A stretch of 64,000 nucleotides of DNA, taken from contig NZ_JAKSYH010000171.1 of the NCBI RefSeq assembly GCF_022829295.1, forward strand, positions 26,846 through 90,845. Direction: 5' to 3'. The notes below the pieces were generated by a model. It was not told where the DNA came from and ran no database searches. It saw nothing but the letters and a program-made list of their open reading frames with translations. The DNA comes from Methylobacterium sp. J-088. Lineage in GTDB: Bacteria; Pseudomonadota; Alphaproteobacteria; Rhizobiales; Beijerinckiaceae. Below, in pieces: positions 9,273 to 20,200 of the stretch. The position numbers were made by a program, and so were the translations under genes. The stretch's first letter is position 1; every line of letters begins with the position of its first letter.

Positions 9273-10450
9273 CGGGGGGTCCCGCCCGGCATGGCTTTCG
9301 GCAGAAGCACCACGAAGCCGATCGCGTCGCGCAGGTTCCCGGCCGCGATGCCGGCCTGCGCGCCGGTCCCGACGAACAGATCGCCCCGGGCCGGGCCGAC
9401 GATCGCCGAGCCCGTGTCGCCAGCGATCACGAGGCGCCCGGCTTCGCCCGGCCCCGCACCCGGAAGCGGCCCCGCGAGCCAGAACGGCAGCCCGTAGCGC
9501 CACAGAGACGCGTCCACCGCGAGGCTGCGGCCGGGGCTGAGCGGCACGTTCGCGGCCCCCGGCGGCCCGAGGGCCGGATCCTCGATCGGGGCGAGGCGGA
9601 AGAAGATGTAGGAGGCGTTTGCCCGGATCAGGCGCTTGGCGATGTCGGGGTGGTCGCGCAGCCAGCCGGTCCAGCGGGCCAGCGTCAGGCCTTCCAGGGG
9701 CAGGTGCCCCTCCTGCACGATCAGCTTGGCCACCGCGGTGTAGGGCCGCCCGTTGCGCCCGTCGTACAGCACCCGCACCGCGCGCCCGTCGGGAAGACGC
9801 ACGCGCCCGGACCCCTGGACCTGAAGAACAAGCAGATCGACCGCGTCGCGCAGCCACAGGATCGGCCGCGCCTGCGCGCCGAGGGCTCCGTCCTCGATGG
9901 CGGCGCGGTCGGGGTAGGGGCCGAACCCGTCGGCTGTGGCGCGGGCGGCGCGCAGGGACGGATCGAGGCCGGGCCGGGTCTCGCCGGGGCCGAGGGACAC
10001 GAGATCGTCGGGACGGGCGAGGACCGGCGTCGGAAAGTCCGGTCCCGGATCGCGGGAGCCCACCAGTTCGGGTTCGAAATAGCCGGTGAGGAAGCCGATC
10101 TGGCCGGCACCCGCACGGTCGATGCGGAAGGCGTCGAAGCGATCGCGGAAGAACGCGGCCGCATCCGGAACATCGCCTCTCGCCGCCGCGCAGGCTTCGG
10201 CGAATGCAACGGCGTCACCGGCGACCCCGGCGGGCTGCGGCAGAGCTGGCGCCGGGGCGGCGCAGACCCGGCGGAACGCGTCCAGGGCTGCGGCAACGCC
10301 CGGTCCGGGAAAACCCGGCAGAGCCTCCATGGAGATCGGCGTCAGGGTGGCGCCGCCGACCATGGCCGGCGCGGCGGCCGATACCCCGGTCGGAGCCATC
10401 GCCAGAAGGGCAGCCGTGACGGCTCCGGGCCAGGTCCGCGGGATCGTCAC
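9269..10450 (-). CDS. mltA: Membrane-bound lytic murein transglycosylase A
   Basis: A 393-residue MltA-family lytic transglycosylase. A signal peptide occupies about residues 1-26 ([17 protein letters not shown]). The MltA barrel includes [11 protein letters not shown] and the conserved SYIFFR segment, and the C-terminal 3D domain carries DTGSAIVG and the RGDLFVGTG Asp motif. It lies between the Tim44-like gene upstream and the Smr gene downstream, overlapping the latter by 4 bases. No lipobox is obvious, so it may be periplasmic rather than lipid-anchored. Confidence 0.94.
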   Translation of the reverse strand: MTIPRTWPGAVTAALLAMAPTGVSAAAPAMVGGATLTPISMEALPGFPGPGVAAALDAFRRVCAAPAPALPQPAGVAGDAVAFAEACAAARGDVPDAAAFFRDRFDAFRIDRAGAGQIGFLTGYFEPELVGSRDPGPDFPTPVLARPDDLVSLGPGETRPGLDPSLRAARATADGFGPYPDRAAIEDGALGAQARPILWLRDAVDLLVLQVQGSGRVRLPDGRAVRVLYDGRNGRPYTAVAKLIVQEGHLPLEGLTLARWTGWLRDHPDIAKRLIRANASYIFFRLAPIEDPALGPPGAANVPLSPGRSLAVDASLWRYGLPFWLAGPLPGAGPGEAGRLVIAGDTGSAIVGPARGDLFVGTGAQAGIAAGNLRDAIGFVVLLPKAMPGGTPR

Positions 10451-10468
10451 GGTGCAGCTATCGAGCGG

Positions 10469-11182
10469 TCAGGCGCCGGCCTCGGTGGCCACGAGCTGCC
10501 AGTTCGGATCGCGCGAGCCGAGGGTGCGCGCGAAGGTCCAGACATCGGGCACCTCGACCACGGTCTCGGCGCTGCCATCCACCACCTTGCCCTCGGCGTT
10601 GCGGGTGGCGGTGATGAGGTTCGACAGGAAGCGTACGGTGATCTGCGCGACACGGTTGCGCACCTCGACCGCCACGATCTCGGCCTTGTCGATCGATACG
10701 AACGTGGTCTCCAGGGTCTGACGGTTGCGCTCGCGCTCCGCGATCGCCCGCTCGAACGCCTCGCCGACCTCCTTGGACAGGAGCCCGCGCAGGGTCTTCC
10801 GGTCGCCCTTGGCGAAGGCGATCATGATCGCTTCGTAGGCCGACTTGGAGCCTTCCAGGAACGCGCGCGGATCGAAGCCCGGCTCGGCCTGGGCGCAGGC
10901 TTCCAGGCCTCGGGCGACCTCGGAGCCTGGCTCGGCGATCCCGCGCCAGTCGCGCGACGCCGGGGCGGTGGGCGGGGTCGGGGGCGCCCGGTCGGCGCCC
11001 GGCAGGCGCACGACGTTGTCGCCCTCGCTGCGCGCCTGCGGCTCGGTGCGGCTGCGGTCGACCGGCTTGAACGGCGAGCGTTCTGCGCCGGTCTTCTGGC
11101 CCAGCACCGAGCGCAGACGCCAGATCACGAAGACCGCAAGCGCGAGAAAGATGATCGTCGTAACGTCGAAACTGTCCTGCAT
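10469..11182 (-). CDS. Tim44-like domain protein (TimA type)
   Basis: A 237-residue protein with an N-terminal membrane anchor ([15 protein letters not shown], about residues 9-23), a variable linker, and a C-terminal Tim44-like domain (about residues 95-235: [49 protein letters not shown]). Related alphaproteobacterial proteins upstream of mltA and near secB have been discussed as relatives of mitochondrial Tim44. A role in membrane protein handling is inference. It is divergent from secB and followed 18 bp later by mltA. Confidence 0.88.
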   Translation of the reverse strand: MQDSFDVTTIIFLALAVFVIWRLRSVLGQKTGAERSPFKPVDRSRTEPQARSEGDNVVRLPGADRAPPTPPTAPASRDWRGIAEPGSEVARGLEACAQAEPGFDPRAFLEGSKSAYEAIMIAFAKGDRKTLRGLLSKEVGEAFERAIAERERNRQTLETTFVSIDKAEIVAVEVRNRVAQITVRFLSNLITATRNAEGKVVDGSAETVVEVPDVWTFARTLGSRDPNWQLVATEAGA

Positions 11183-11527
11183 CACCGATCCGATGGTGGC
11201 CGCGGCGCGACCCTGGGCCCCTTGCTCAGGTCGCGCGCACTGCGACGCCGGCAAAGCGCGCATAATCCTGGCGACTCATATCTGACCAACGCGCCGGGAG
11301 CGAGCCGGTTATACCCGCGCATCCCGAACCCGCGATCAGGTTCCGATATGGGTCACGGCGCCCGCCGCTGCCAGCGCCCCGCCAGCTCGCGCGACCAGCT
11401 CGCTTGTCCAGGCCCGGCGCCCGTGTTAGCGGCCCTGCCGTTCGGGGCAGTTCCGCGGCGCGATCCAGCGGCACCCGCTGAGACAACCCGCGCTGGCTCC
11501 GCCGGCCGATCGAGAGGGAAAATCCGC
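11183..11527. other. Divergent intergenic region Tim44-like/secB
   Basis: 345 bp between two divergently transcribed genes. It must hold both promoters. I see no convincing gene or repeat. A GAGAGGGA Shine-Dalgarno-like stretch lies just before the secB ATG. Confidence 0.5.
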
Positions 11528-12028
11528 ATGGCCGATTCACCGGCAGCGAACGGCAACGGCGGCGGCATGCCGCAGGGCGATATGCCGATGATCAACGCCC
11601 TGGCGCAGTACACGAAGGATCTCTCCTTCGAGAATCCGAACGCGCCGCGCTCCCTGCAGCCCAAGGAGGGCCAGGGGCCGCAGATCAACATTCAGGTCAA
11701 CGTCAACGCGTCGCAGCTTTCGGAGACCGACTTCGAGGTCGAGCTCAAGCTCGACGGCGACGCCAAGATCCAGAGCGAGGTTCTGTTCGCCTTCGAGGTG
11801 ACCTATGCGGGCGTGTTCCGCCTGCAGAACATCCCGGCCGACCAGATCCATCCGGCCGTGATGATCGAGTGCCCGCGCCTGCTCTTCCCCTTCGCCCGCC
11901 AGATCGTGGCCGAAGCGGTGCGCAACGGCGGCTTCCCGCCGCTCTACATCGATCCGATCGACTTCGTCGGCCTGTACCGGCAGAAGGTCATGGATCAGCA
12001 GGGCGCGCAGGGCCCGCTCGACTCCTGA
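11528..12028 (+). CDS. secB: Protein-export chaperone SecB
   Basis: A 166-residue SecB, the tetrameric cytosolic chaperone that delivers unfolded preproteins to SecA. Hallmarks are [17 protein letters not shown] near the N-terminus, [23 protein letters not shown] in the beta-sheet, and [25 protein letters not shown] in the C-terminal helix region. The correct start is the ATG preceded by GAGAGGGA; the much longer open frame upstream is not coding. An N-terminal Gly/Asn-rich stretch precedes the fold. Confidence 0.96.
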   Translation: MADSPAANGNGGGMPQGDMPMINALAQYTKDLSFENPNAPRSLQPKEGQGPQINIQVNVNASQLSETDFEVELKLDGDAKIQSEVLFAFEVTYAGVFRLQNIPADQIHPAVMIECPRLLFPFARQIVAEAVRNGGFPPLYIDPIDFVGLYRQKVMDQQGAQGPLDS

Positions 12029-12061
12029 GCCTCCGACCGGTGTTGTGACCCCCGGTGGCCC

Positions 12062-12400
12062 TTAGCGGCCACCGGACCCGCGATAGGCCGCGGCCAACGC
12101 GCGCAGCGCGTCCGCGGCCGGCCCCCGCAAGGGGCGCGCGTGCAGCATGATCCGGGTGAGCGGGCGTTCGGGCAGGCCGAGGCGGTCGCCGCATTCCACC
12201 ACCCCGGCCGGCGCCGTGCTCGGCGCCAGTGCCGCCACCGCGAGTCCGGCCGCCACGGCGGCGCCGACGAACACCTCCCGCCAGGGCAAGCCGGCTGCGT
12301 CGAGGGCCGCCTCGGCCGACATCCGGACATTGCAGGGCCCCGCCAGGGTCGCGAGCGGCAACGGCCGTCCCGTCTCCTGGACGTTGGTCATGATCCCGCT
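12062..12400 (-). pseudogene. LysR regulator remnant (C-terminal part)
   Basis: The minus-strand frame reads like the end of a LysR effector domain: PLPLATLAGPCNVRMSAEAALDAAGLPWREVF, then VAAGLAVAALAPSTAP and a typical C-terminal helix. The DNA-binding domain and most of the effector domain are missing; upstream codons have no LysR similarity. It faces a damaged tautomerase remnant on the other strand, suggesting one deletion removed the 5' ends of a divergent regulator/target pair. The family call is by recognition only. Confidence 0.6.
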
Positions 12401-12474
12401 GCCGTCGGAAGCGGCGCCCGGTCTCCGCTTCAACGCGCTCTCCTGGGCCGAAGCGGTCTCCACGTCGGTGGTGC

Positions 12475-12752
12475 GTGCGGGCCCAGGCGAAGGCCGGGGG
12501 CGACACGTCGGGTTTCGCCTTCGGGCCCCGCGATCTCGGCATCGCGCGGGACGCGGATCTGGTGGTGATCCAGATCACTGCCCGTGCGACCCGCACGATC
12601 GACCAGACGCGTGCCCTCTACGGGGCCATCGCCGGCATTCCCGCGCACAACCCCGGGGTAAGCCCAGGCACGTGTTCGTCAATCTGGTCGAGGTCGCACC
12701 GGAAAACTGGTCATTCGGCGACGGACTTATGCAGTACGGGCCGCCCATGTAA
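12475..12752 (+). pseudogene. Tautomerase-family remnant, N-truncated and frameshifted
   Basis: One frame gives RDADLVVIQITARATRTIDQ followed by TRALYGAIAGIP, matching the middle of 4-oxalocrotonate-tautomerase-like proteins. The expected C-terminal part (VFVNLVEVAPENWSFGDG...) continues in a different frame and ends at 12752, so a frameshift lies around 12655-12670. The N-terminal catalytic Pro region is absent. Together with the LysR remnant it looks like a decayed divergent locus. Confidence 0.6.
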
Positions 12753-12822
12753 TGGAGGGCAGGCTTGACCGCACGGGTGCCACGGCTCAGTTCGGGCACC
12801 CCTTGCAGTTTCGCCGGTCGGA

Positions 12823-14055
12823 ATGTCTCCCACAACGCATCTTGCCTTCATCAACGTCTTCATCGGCGACATCCAGGGCGGTCTCGGCCCGTTTCTGGGA
12901 ACCTGGCTGGCCGAGGCGGCGTCATGGAGTCCGGCGCGGGTCGGTTTCGTCATCACGCTGGTCGGGTTCGGGACGCTGTTCCTGAGCGGCCCGTTCGGTG
13001 CGCTGGTGGACCGCTTTCCGAAGCCCCGCCTGTTGGTCGCGCTCGCCTGTGGCGGGATCCTGGCCGGCACGCTGCTCCTCCTGCCGGCGCGCAGCTTCGC
13101 CGCGGTGCTGTTCGCCCAACTCCTGGCCGCGGCGGGCGGCATGCTGCTGTTGCCGGCAGTCGCCGCCCTGACCCTGGGGATTGTCGGGAAGGACGGCTTT
13201 CCCAAGCAGCAGGGGCGCAATCAGGCCTTCAACCATATCGGTATATTGGTCGCGGCCGGCGGCATCAGTTTGGGGACGGGATATTTCGGCCCGGCCATCG
13301 CCTTCTGGGTGCTCGGCGCCATGGCGGTGGCGGCGATCGTCGCCAGCCTGACGACGCCAGCCAACGCCTGGAACCGGCGGCGGGCGGTGGGATGGCAGGA
13401 GGATGCGGAGGACGAGCCGCAGCGCGGCGGCATCCGGCAGGTCCTGGGCAATCGCCGGCTCCTCGTGCTGACGGTGGCGCTGACGCTGTTCAACCTCGGC
13501 AATGGCGGCATGCTCTCGCTGCTGGGCCAGAAGCTCGTGGCCACCGCGGCCGACGCGACCACCTGGACGGCCCGCTATGTGATGGTCGCGCAGCTCGTGA
13601 TGGTGCCGGTGGCGCTGTTCGCCGGCTCGCTCGCGGATAAGCGCGGGCGGCGCCAGCTTCTGATGGTCGCCTTCGCGGTTCTGCCGGTCCGGGCCGTCAT
13701 GTCCGGCCTGATCGACGATCCGGTCTGGCTCATCGCCGCCGAGGTTCTGGACGGCGTGGCCTCGGGGATCGTTGGGGTGGCGGTGCCGGTGGTGGTCGCC
13801 GACCTGACCTGGGGCTCCGGCCGGACCCAAACGGCTTTGGGCAGCGTCAACGCGGTACAGGGGGTCGGGGGCGCCCTGTCGGGCTGGTACGGCGGCTTGT
13901 CCTATAGCCTGTTCGGCTGGACCGGCGCGTTCCTCGCCCTTGGCGTGCCGGCGCTCTTCGCCTTGGGCCTCGTGATCTGGCTTGACGCCACGCCCGAGCC
14001 CGGCCGACGCCGCAAGCGGCGGGAGCGGCGCAGCGCGGCGATCCAGGGAGCCTGA
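12823..14055 (+). CDS. MFS transporter
   Basis: A 410-residue major facilitator superfamily protein with about twelve predicted membrane helices. The first cytoplasmic loop carries a motif-A-like GPFGALVDRFPKPR, and the middle loop repeats it as GSLADKRGRRQ. The N-terminus (THLAFINVFIGDIQGGLGPFLGTWL) resembles uncharacterised MFS members in proteobacteria. The substrate cannot be inferred. A strong 12-bp-stem hairpin follows the stop. The nearest upstream genes are the two pseudogenes, so it is probably transcribed alone. Confidence 0.85.
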   Translation: MSPTTHLAFINVFIGDIQGGLGPFLGTWLAEAASWSPARVGFVITLVGFGTLFLSGPFGALVDRFPKPRLLVALACGGILAGTLLLLPARSFAAVLFAQLLAAAGGMLLLPAVAALTLGIVGKDGFPKQQGRNQAFNHIGILVAAGGISLGTGYFGPAIAFWVLGAMAVAAIVASLTTPANAWNRRRAVGWQEDAEDEPQRGGIRQVLGNRRLLVLTVALTLFNLGNGGMLSLLGQKLVATAADATTWTARYVMVAQLVMVPVALFAGSLADKRGRRQLLMVAFAVLPVRAVMSGLIDDPVWLIAAEVLDGVASGIVGVAVPVVVADLTWGSGRTQTALGSVNAVQGVGGALSGWYGGLSYSLFGWTGAFLALGVPALFALGLVIWLDATPEPGRRRKRRERRSAAIQGA

Positions 14056-14066
14056 GCCCCGGACAC

Positions 14067-14099
14067 AAGCAAGCCCGGCCATAAGGACCGGGCTTGCTT
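14067..14099. terminator. Bidirectional terminator-like hairpin
   Basis: A perfect 12-bp stem (AAGCAAGCCCGG pairing with CCGGGCTTGCTT) with a 9-base loop lies between the convergent MFS and rpoH genes. No long T-run, so the call rests on position and stem strength. Confidence 0.75.
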
Positions 14100-14117
14100 C
14101 AACACCTGTAAGGCCGA

Positions 14118-14993
<876 letters not shown>

Positions 14994-15085
14994 TCCGCCT
15001 GCCTCTTGTTGTCGAGTGCTGGTGCGGCGCCGGACCTTCTGGCCGGCGCACAGGCGCAGCCGCAAAGCAACGCCTGGCCATCGAC

Positions 15086-15111
15086 AACGGGAGGCTCAAG
15101 GAGAAAGTTCC
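15086..15111 (-). promoter_or_regulatory. Sigma-EcfG-type promoter for rpoH
   Basis: On the minus strand GGAAC (15107-15111) is followed after exactly 17 bp by CGTT (15086-15089). This matches the GGAAC-N16/17-CGTT consensus of the alphaproteobacterial general stress sigma factor EcfG. It lies about 93 bp upstream of the rpoH start. Confidence 0.7.
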
Positions 15112-15249
15112 GCGCCGCTGCCCCGGAATGCGACAGGCGGCCGGGCACGATTTCGTGTTCCGTTAGGATGACATGGGGGGCGGGGATCGCGAGTCCAGCC
15201 CCTCAGGTGCAAAAACGTCGCGCCCCGGGCGGACAGGCGATGGGCCCAT

Positions 15250-15276
15250 GAAAAAACCCGGCCACAAAGGCCGGGT
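15250..15276 (-). terminator. Rho-independent terminator of carD
   Basis: Read on the minus strand, an 8-bp stem (ACCCGGCC/GGCCGGGT) with a 5-base loop is followed by a run of six T residues, just downstream of the carD stop. Confidence 0.85.
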
Positions 15277-15304
15277 CTGTCGGTGCTGCAGGGAGATGCT
15301 TCGC

Positions 15305-15904
15305 TTAAGCAGCTTCTTCCTGGATGTCGTCGCTCTCGCCCTCTGGCTCCGCCTCAGCCTCGGCCTCGCTCTTGGCCCGACGGGGAGACTTCGCGAGGCT
15401 CTGCTCGATGAGCTTCAGAGCCTCGGTCTCGGTGATGCGGTTCACAGAGGATATCTCCCGCACGATCCGGTCGAGGGCCGCTTCGTAGAGCTGACGCTCG
15501 GAGTAGGACTGCTCGGGCTGGGCCTCGGAGCGGAAGAGGTCGCGCACCACCTCGGTGACGGCCAGCAGGTCGCCCGAATTGATCTTGGCCTCGTATTCCT
15601 GCGCCCGGCGCGACCACATGGTGCGCTTGACCCGGGCGCGGCCGGTCAGCAGGTCGAGGGCCTTCTTCACCAGCTCCGGCTCGGCGAGCTTGCGCATGCC
15701 GACACTGTTGGCCTTCGCGGTCGGTACGCGCAGGACCATCTTGTCCTTCTCGAACGAGACGACGAACAGCTCAAGTTTGTAGCCCGCGATTTCCTGCTCC
15801 TCGATCGCGGTGATGCGACCGACGCCGTGGGCCGGATACACGACAGACTCGCCGGTCTTGAAACCTTGCCGGCCTGTGGTCGTCGTCTTCTTGGCTGTGG
15901 TCAT
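15305..15904 (-). CDS. carD: CarD/CdnL-family transcriptional regulator
   Basis: A 199-residue CarD/CdnL protein, which binds the RNA polymerase beta subunit and stabilises promoter open complexes. The N-terminal RNAP-interaction domain is recognisable from FKTGESVVYPAHGVGRI and KLELFVVSFEKDKMVLRVP. The helical DNA-binding part follows (SRRAQEYEAKINSGDLLAVTEVVRDLF). The C-terminus is an acidic tail rich in Glu and Ala. Start MTTAKKTTTT was chosen over an upstream in-frame codon because family similarity begins about ten residues in. It ends at a clear terminator; the 5' region is long and hairpin-rich. Confidence 0.94.
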   Translation of the reverse strand: MTTAKKTTTTGRQGFKTGESVVYPAHGVGRITAIEEQEIAGYKLELFVVSFEKDKMVLRVPTAKANSVGMRKLAEPELVKKALDLLTGRARVKRTMWSRRAQEYEAKINSGDLLAVTEVVRDLFRSEAQPEQSYSERQLYEAALDRIVREISSVNRITETEALKLIEQSLAKSPRRAKSEAEAEAEPEGESDDIQEEAA

Positions 15905-16420
15905 GCGAGAAGGGCCTCCACTGGCGCGCAGCGTCCAGCGCCGCACGAAACCGTGTTCCTCCGGGCGGGACACCCGGTTTGCCTCGCCGCTCCCAAGCCC
16001 TTGCCAAGCGCAAAGGCCGGGGAATTCCCCGGCGCAGCCACGCAAACGCCTGGACGTTCCGCCGAAACATTTTCGGCGGTCGATCGCGTACCACTCCTAA
16101 AAACCCACGAAGATCGAAGGTGTTTCAGCCGGAGGAGGCACGTCAGGCGCGAGCGACGGCAGGCAGATTGTCTACCACAATCTGGCGCGCAGAGCAAAGC
16201 ATACCGAAAGACGTGCACGGGCCCATGCACGGCATCCGTGCCCGGCGACGCCGCGTTTTACACCGGCTTGGCCGGAGGGAAATGAGCCTGTCGCAGATCT
16301 GGGCTTCGTCAGCTGCAGATCAGGCCGCGCGGGCGACGAGCACAGACGACGTAACGCTTTTCCCAGGTCCGGCCCGGCGGTGCCGGGCCGGCATCAAGGC
16401 GTGTGGATCGCCGCGCCCGC
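15905..16420. other. Hairpin-rich carD upstream region
   Basis: 516 bp without a gene between fdxA and carD, both on the minus strand. It holds a perfect 16-bp palindrome (16017-16032), a 9-bp stem with 3-base loop (16059-16079), an 8-bp stem with 5-base loop (16164-16184), a GC-rich pairing cluster near 16214-16240, and a 10-bp stem with 3-base loop at 16369-16391. It may form the leader of carD and the terminator of fdxA. Confidence 0.5.
16369..16391 (-). terminator. GC-rich hairpin downstream of fdxA
   Basis: A perfect 10-bp stem (CCGGCCCGGC/GCCGGGCCGG) with a 3-base loop lies 30 bp beyond the fdxA stop. There is no T-run, so termination is likely but not certain. Confidence 0.5.
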
Positions 16421-16759
16421 TCAGTCGCCCGAGCCGGGGTTGGCCGAGAAGTAGGCCTCAAGCTTTCCGGACTTGCCGTCCCAGTCCTTGGCGTCGGCCG
16501 GCGCCTCTTTCTTCTGCGTGATGTTCGGCCAGGTTTTGGCGTAGTCGGCGTTCAACTTCAACCATGTGTCGAGGTTCGACTCGGTGTCGGGCTTGATTGC
16601 CTCGGCGGGGCATTCCGGCTCACAGACGCCGCAATCGATGCACTCATCCGGATGGATGACGAGCATGTTCTCGCCTTCATAGAAGCAATCGACCGGACAG
16701 ACCTCGACACAGTCCGTGTACTTGCACTTGATGCAATTGTCGGTGACGACATAGGTCAT
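16421..16759 (-). CDS. fdxA: Seven-iron ferredoxin FdxA
   Basis: A 112-residue 7Fe ferredoxin of the Azotobacter FdI type. Expected ligands are all visible: C9, C17 and C50 for the [3Fe-4S] cluster and C21, C40, C43 and C46 for the [4Fe-4S] cluster ([17 protein letters not shown] and [12 protein letters not shown]). The C-terminal half is the usual FdI extension. This is a conserved alphaproteobacterial gene between an S4 protein and carD. Its electron partners are unknown. Confidence 0.96.
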   Translation of the reverse strand: MTYVVTDNCIKCKYTDCVEVCPVDCFYEGENMLVIHPDECIDCGVCEPECPAEAIKPDTESNLDTWLKLNADYAKTWPNITQKKEAPADAKDWDGKSGKLEAYFSANPGSGD

Positions 16760-16963
16760 CGGATGTCTTCGTCCTCAAACACGACTTGGCCCGGGCGGAG
16801 CCTCGGGATGGCCCGCACGCCCGGGTGGCACTGCGAGGGAATGCCGGTGCAGCTCGGCTCTGGGCCGCGCTTCGTAGGCAACGGCCTTAGACTCTGGCTC
16901 TCGGGCTGACAAGCGCGCGGGCGCCGCATCCCGACCACGCCCGCGTGCTGTTGCCCCGCCTCA

Positions 16964-17257
16964 TCACCCGCGGGGCTCCGGCGCAGCGGCTGCGTCCGAC
17001 AGGTCGTCGTAGAGCAGACGCGCCTCCGGAGCCGGTCCTCGCCGCATGCCGAGATCGAGCACCCGCACCGCCAGCGTGGCGTGCGGGGCGGCCACGGTCA
17101 CCACATCGCCGATGCCGATACCCTTGGCGGGATTCTCGGCACGCACCCCGTTCACCCGCACGAAGCCGCCGGTGGCGAGCTGCGCCGCGAGGGAGCGGGT
17201 CCGCGCGAAGCGCGCGAACCACAACCATTTGTCGAGGCGCTGCCGGTCTTCCCGCAT
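16964..17257 (-). CDS. S4-domain RNA-binding protein (HslR-like)
   Basis: A 97-residue protein consisting almost wholly of an S4 RNA-binding domain: RLDKWLWFARFARTRSLAAQ, then GGFVRVNGVRAENPAKGIGIGD. It resembles the heat-shock protein Hsp15 (HslR), which recycles stalled 50S subunits in E. coli; that role is transferred by homology. It lies 9 bp after the SUV3-like helicase gene on the same strand and is probably co-transcribed with it. Confidence 0.9.
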   Translation of the reverse strand: MREDRQRLDKWLWFARFARTRSLAAQLATGGFVRVNGVRAENPAKGIGIGDVVTVAAPHATLAVRVLDLGMRRGPAPEARLLYDDLSDAAAAPEPRG

Positions 17258-17266
17258 GCGCGGGGG

Positions 17267-20200
17267 TCAGCGCTTCCCGCCGTCGCCGGCTTCGAGCTGC
17301 GCCTTGAGCGCCGCCAGCTTGGCGAAGGGCGAATCCGGGTCCGGCGCCCGCTCGCGCCGCGGCGGTCGCGGGTCGGGCCGCGGACCCGCGTTACGCTGCT
17401 CTGCCCCACGCTGGTCGTCCCGCCGCTCGGGACGGCTGGTCCCCTCGAAGCGGTCGCGACGGGAGCCACGCTCCCGCCCGGGGCGCGGGCCGCCCTCGCC
17501 ACCCTCGGCGCGGCGCGGCTCCGACCGGCCACCCTCGGGCCGGCCGCCATCCGGACGGTTTTGGCCCTGGTGCTGGCCCGGCTGGCCGCCGTCCCGGCCT
17601 CGACCGGCCCCACGCGGGCGGTTCTGCGGGCGCTGATGAGCCGGACGCTGGTGACGCTGGAGGCGCCAGACCTCGATCAGCGGCACCTCCGCGGAGGTCT
17701 CACCCTCGGCCCCGTCGGCCTGCGGCGCGGTCTCTGTCTCGGCAGCCGCCTCGACAGGCTCTGCCTCGCTGGCGGGTTCCGGTGCCGTCGCCTCGGCGGC
17801 GGCCTCCGGCTCCGCGTCGGGCTCGCCATTCGGCGCACCGTCGGTCTCGGGCTCGGCCGGGACGCCGGCCGTATCGTGTTCCTCAGCCGCGGCCGCATCG
17901 ACCGCCGGGCCTTCATCGATCTCGGGACTTGCGTCCGTTGCTTCCGAGGTCGTGGAGGCTTCCGCCGGGCTCTCGGCCTCCGTGGCCGCTGCCTCACCGG
18001 TGGGCTTGGCCGCCCCATCGGCCTCCGCGGCCGGAGCCTCGTCGCCGGTGATCTCGGCAGCCTCCGCCTGCGCGATGACCGACTCGTCGGAGGCGGTTTC
18101 CGCGGCGGCCGTCGCGGCGGGCGTCGTGGCGGCGGCCGGGACCAGCGGCACGGTGATGGCCGGGCCGGGCCGCGGCTCCACGTTGTAGCCAAGCGATTTC
18201 AGGATCGAGGCGAAATCCTCGCCCGAGCAACCGACCAGCGAGGTCATGCCGACGGTGGCCACGAACCCGTCGCCGTCGGCCGTGCCGTCCGGCGGGGCGC
18301 CCGGCGTGGTGCCGGGCCGGTAGGCGATCGCCGGCCGGATCAGGTCGGCGAGCCGCTCCAGGATATCGACGCGCACGGCACGCTCACCGCTCACCCGGAA
18401 GCCGGCCGCGCGGTAGAGCCCCTTGGCGATCTCGCGATCGACCTTGATCGAGGTGCGGCCGGATCCGGCGAGATGTGCGATCTCGTCGAGGCCGCGCTGG
18501 TCGAGGCCGCCGTTGCGCAGGGCCCAGAGCTGGGCCGCGAGCGTGCGCGGCGCCGGCTTCAGCAGGGCCGGCAGGAAGATGTGGTAGGCGCCGAAGCGGA
18601 CGCCGTGGCGGCGCAGGGCCCCGCGACCGTCCTGATCGAGGCTGCGCATCTCGTGCGCCACCTTCGAGCGCTCCAAGACGCCGAGCGCCTCGACCACCTG
18701 ATAGCCGATTCCCTTGGCGAGACCGGTGAGGTCGGCCGCGGTCTCGATCTCCATCAGCGGACCGAGCAGGCGGACGATATAGGCCTTCAGCCACGCATCG
18801 AGGCGCGCCTCGACCTTTTCGCGGTGGGCGCCGGTCAGGCTGTCGTCGGCCAGCAGACGAATCTGCGGGGCGAACAGCTTCTCGCCGGGGTTGAGCTTGG
18901 CCACCGGCGCGCCCGTCCAGCGGATCGTACCGTCGTGCGCGAGCACGAGGGTCGAATCGGCCGTTGCCGAGAACCGGTCGGCCCGGGCCTCGATCTCCCC
19001 GGCGAGCGCCTTCTCGGCGGCGCTCCTCAGAGTCTTGGCCTCGTGACCCTCCGCGGTGGCATCGGGAACGAACAGGAATCCGTGAAGGTGGCCGACATGC
19101 TGACCCTCGACGGTGACGTCACCGTCGGCGGTGATCTGGGCTTCGAGCATCGTGTTCTCTCTCAGGCGCCGCATCAGGACGCTTGTGCGCCTGTCCACGA
19201 AGCGGCTCGCGAGGCGTTCGTGCAGGGCGTCGGACAGCCTGTCCTCTACCCGACGCGTCTCGCCCTGCCAATGTTCTGGGTCGCGCAGCCAGTCGGGACG
19301 GTTTGCCACGAAGGTCCAGGTGCGTCCGTGGGCGATCCGGCGGGACAGGGTATCGATGTCGCCGTCGGTGCGGTCGATCATCGCCACCTGCTCGGCGAAC
19401 CACGTATCGGGGATGCGGCCCGCCATGCCCATCATGAGGAATCGGTAGAGCTGGGCCACGAGGTCGGCATGCACCTGCGGGTGGACCTTGCGGTAATCCG
19501 GCACGCCGCAGACGTCCCAGAGGCGGCGCACCGTGGCGGCGCTGCGCGCCATGTCGCGGACGTCGTCCTCCTTCATCAGGATTTCGAGAGCCTGCTGATC
19601 CTCGCCCATGGGCGCGCGGGTCAGGCCCGATTCGCGCGGGTGCTCGTCCAGGCTCGCCTGCAGCCCCTCCAGGCTGGAGAAGCTCAGATCCGGGTTGCGC
19701 CATTGCAGGATGCGCAAGGGGTCGAAATCGTGGGCCTCCAGCCGCTCGACCAGTTCGGCCTCGAAGGGCGGGCAGCGCCCGGTGGACCCGAAGGTGCCGT
19801 CCGCGAGGTGGCGCCCGGCCCGGCCGGCGATCTGGCCCATCTCGGCGGGGGTGAGCTTGCGGAAGCGGGTGCCGTCGTATTTCCAATTGGCCGCGAACGC
19901 GACGTGATCCACGTCGAGGTTGAGGCCCATCCCCACGGCGTCTGTGGCGACGAGGTAATCCACGTCGCCCGCCTGATACATCTCGACCTGGGCGTTGCGG
20001 GTGCGCGGCGAGAGCGCGCCCAGCACCACCGCGGCGCCGCCGCGCTGGCGGCGGATCAGCTCGGCGATGGCGTAGACCTCCTCGGCCGAGAACGCGACGA
20101 TCGCGGTACGCCGGGGCAGGCGCGAGAGGCGCTTCTCCCCCGCGAAGGTGAGCTGCGACAGCCGCGGCCGGGTCGTGGTCTGGACGTTGGGAATCAGGCT

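Larger units (their letters stand above)
14994..15304. other. rpoH upstream region
   Basis: 311 bp without a gene. It contains the EcfG-type promoter for rpoH and, at its right end, the terminator of carD. Nothing else is evident. Confidence 0.5.

Noticed and set aside
9650..11527. Long N-terminal extension of the secB frame
   Set aside because: Antisense to mltA and the Tim44-like gene; SecB similarity and a Shine-Dalgarno support the ATG at 11528.
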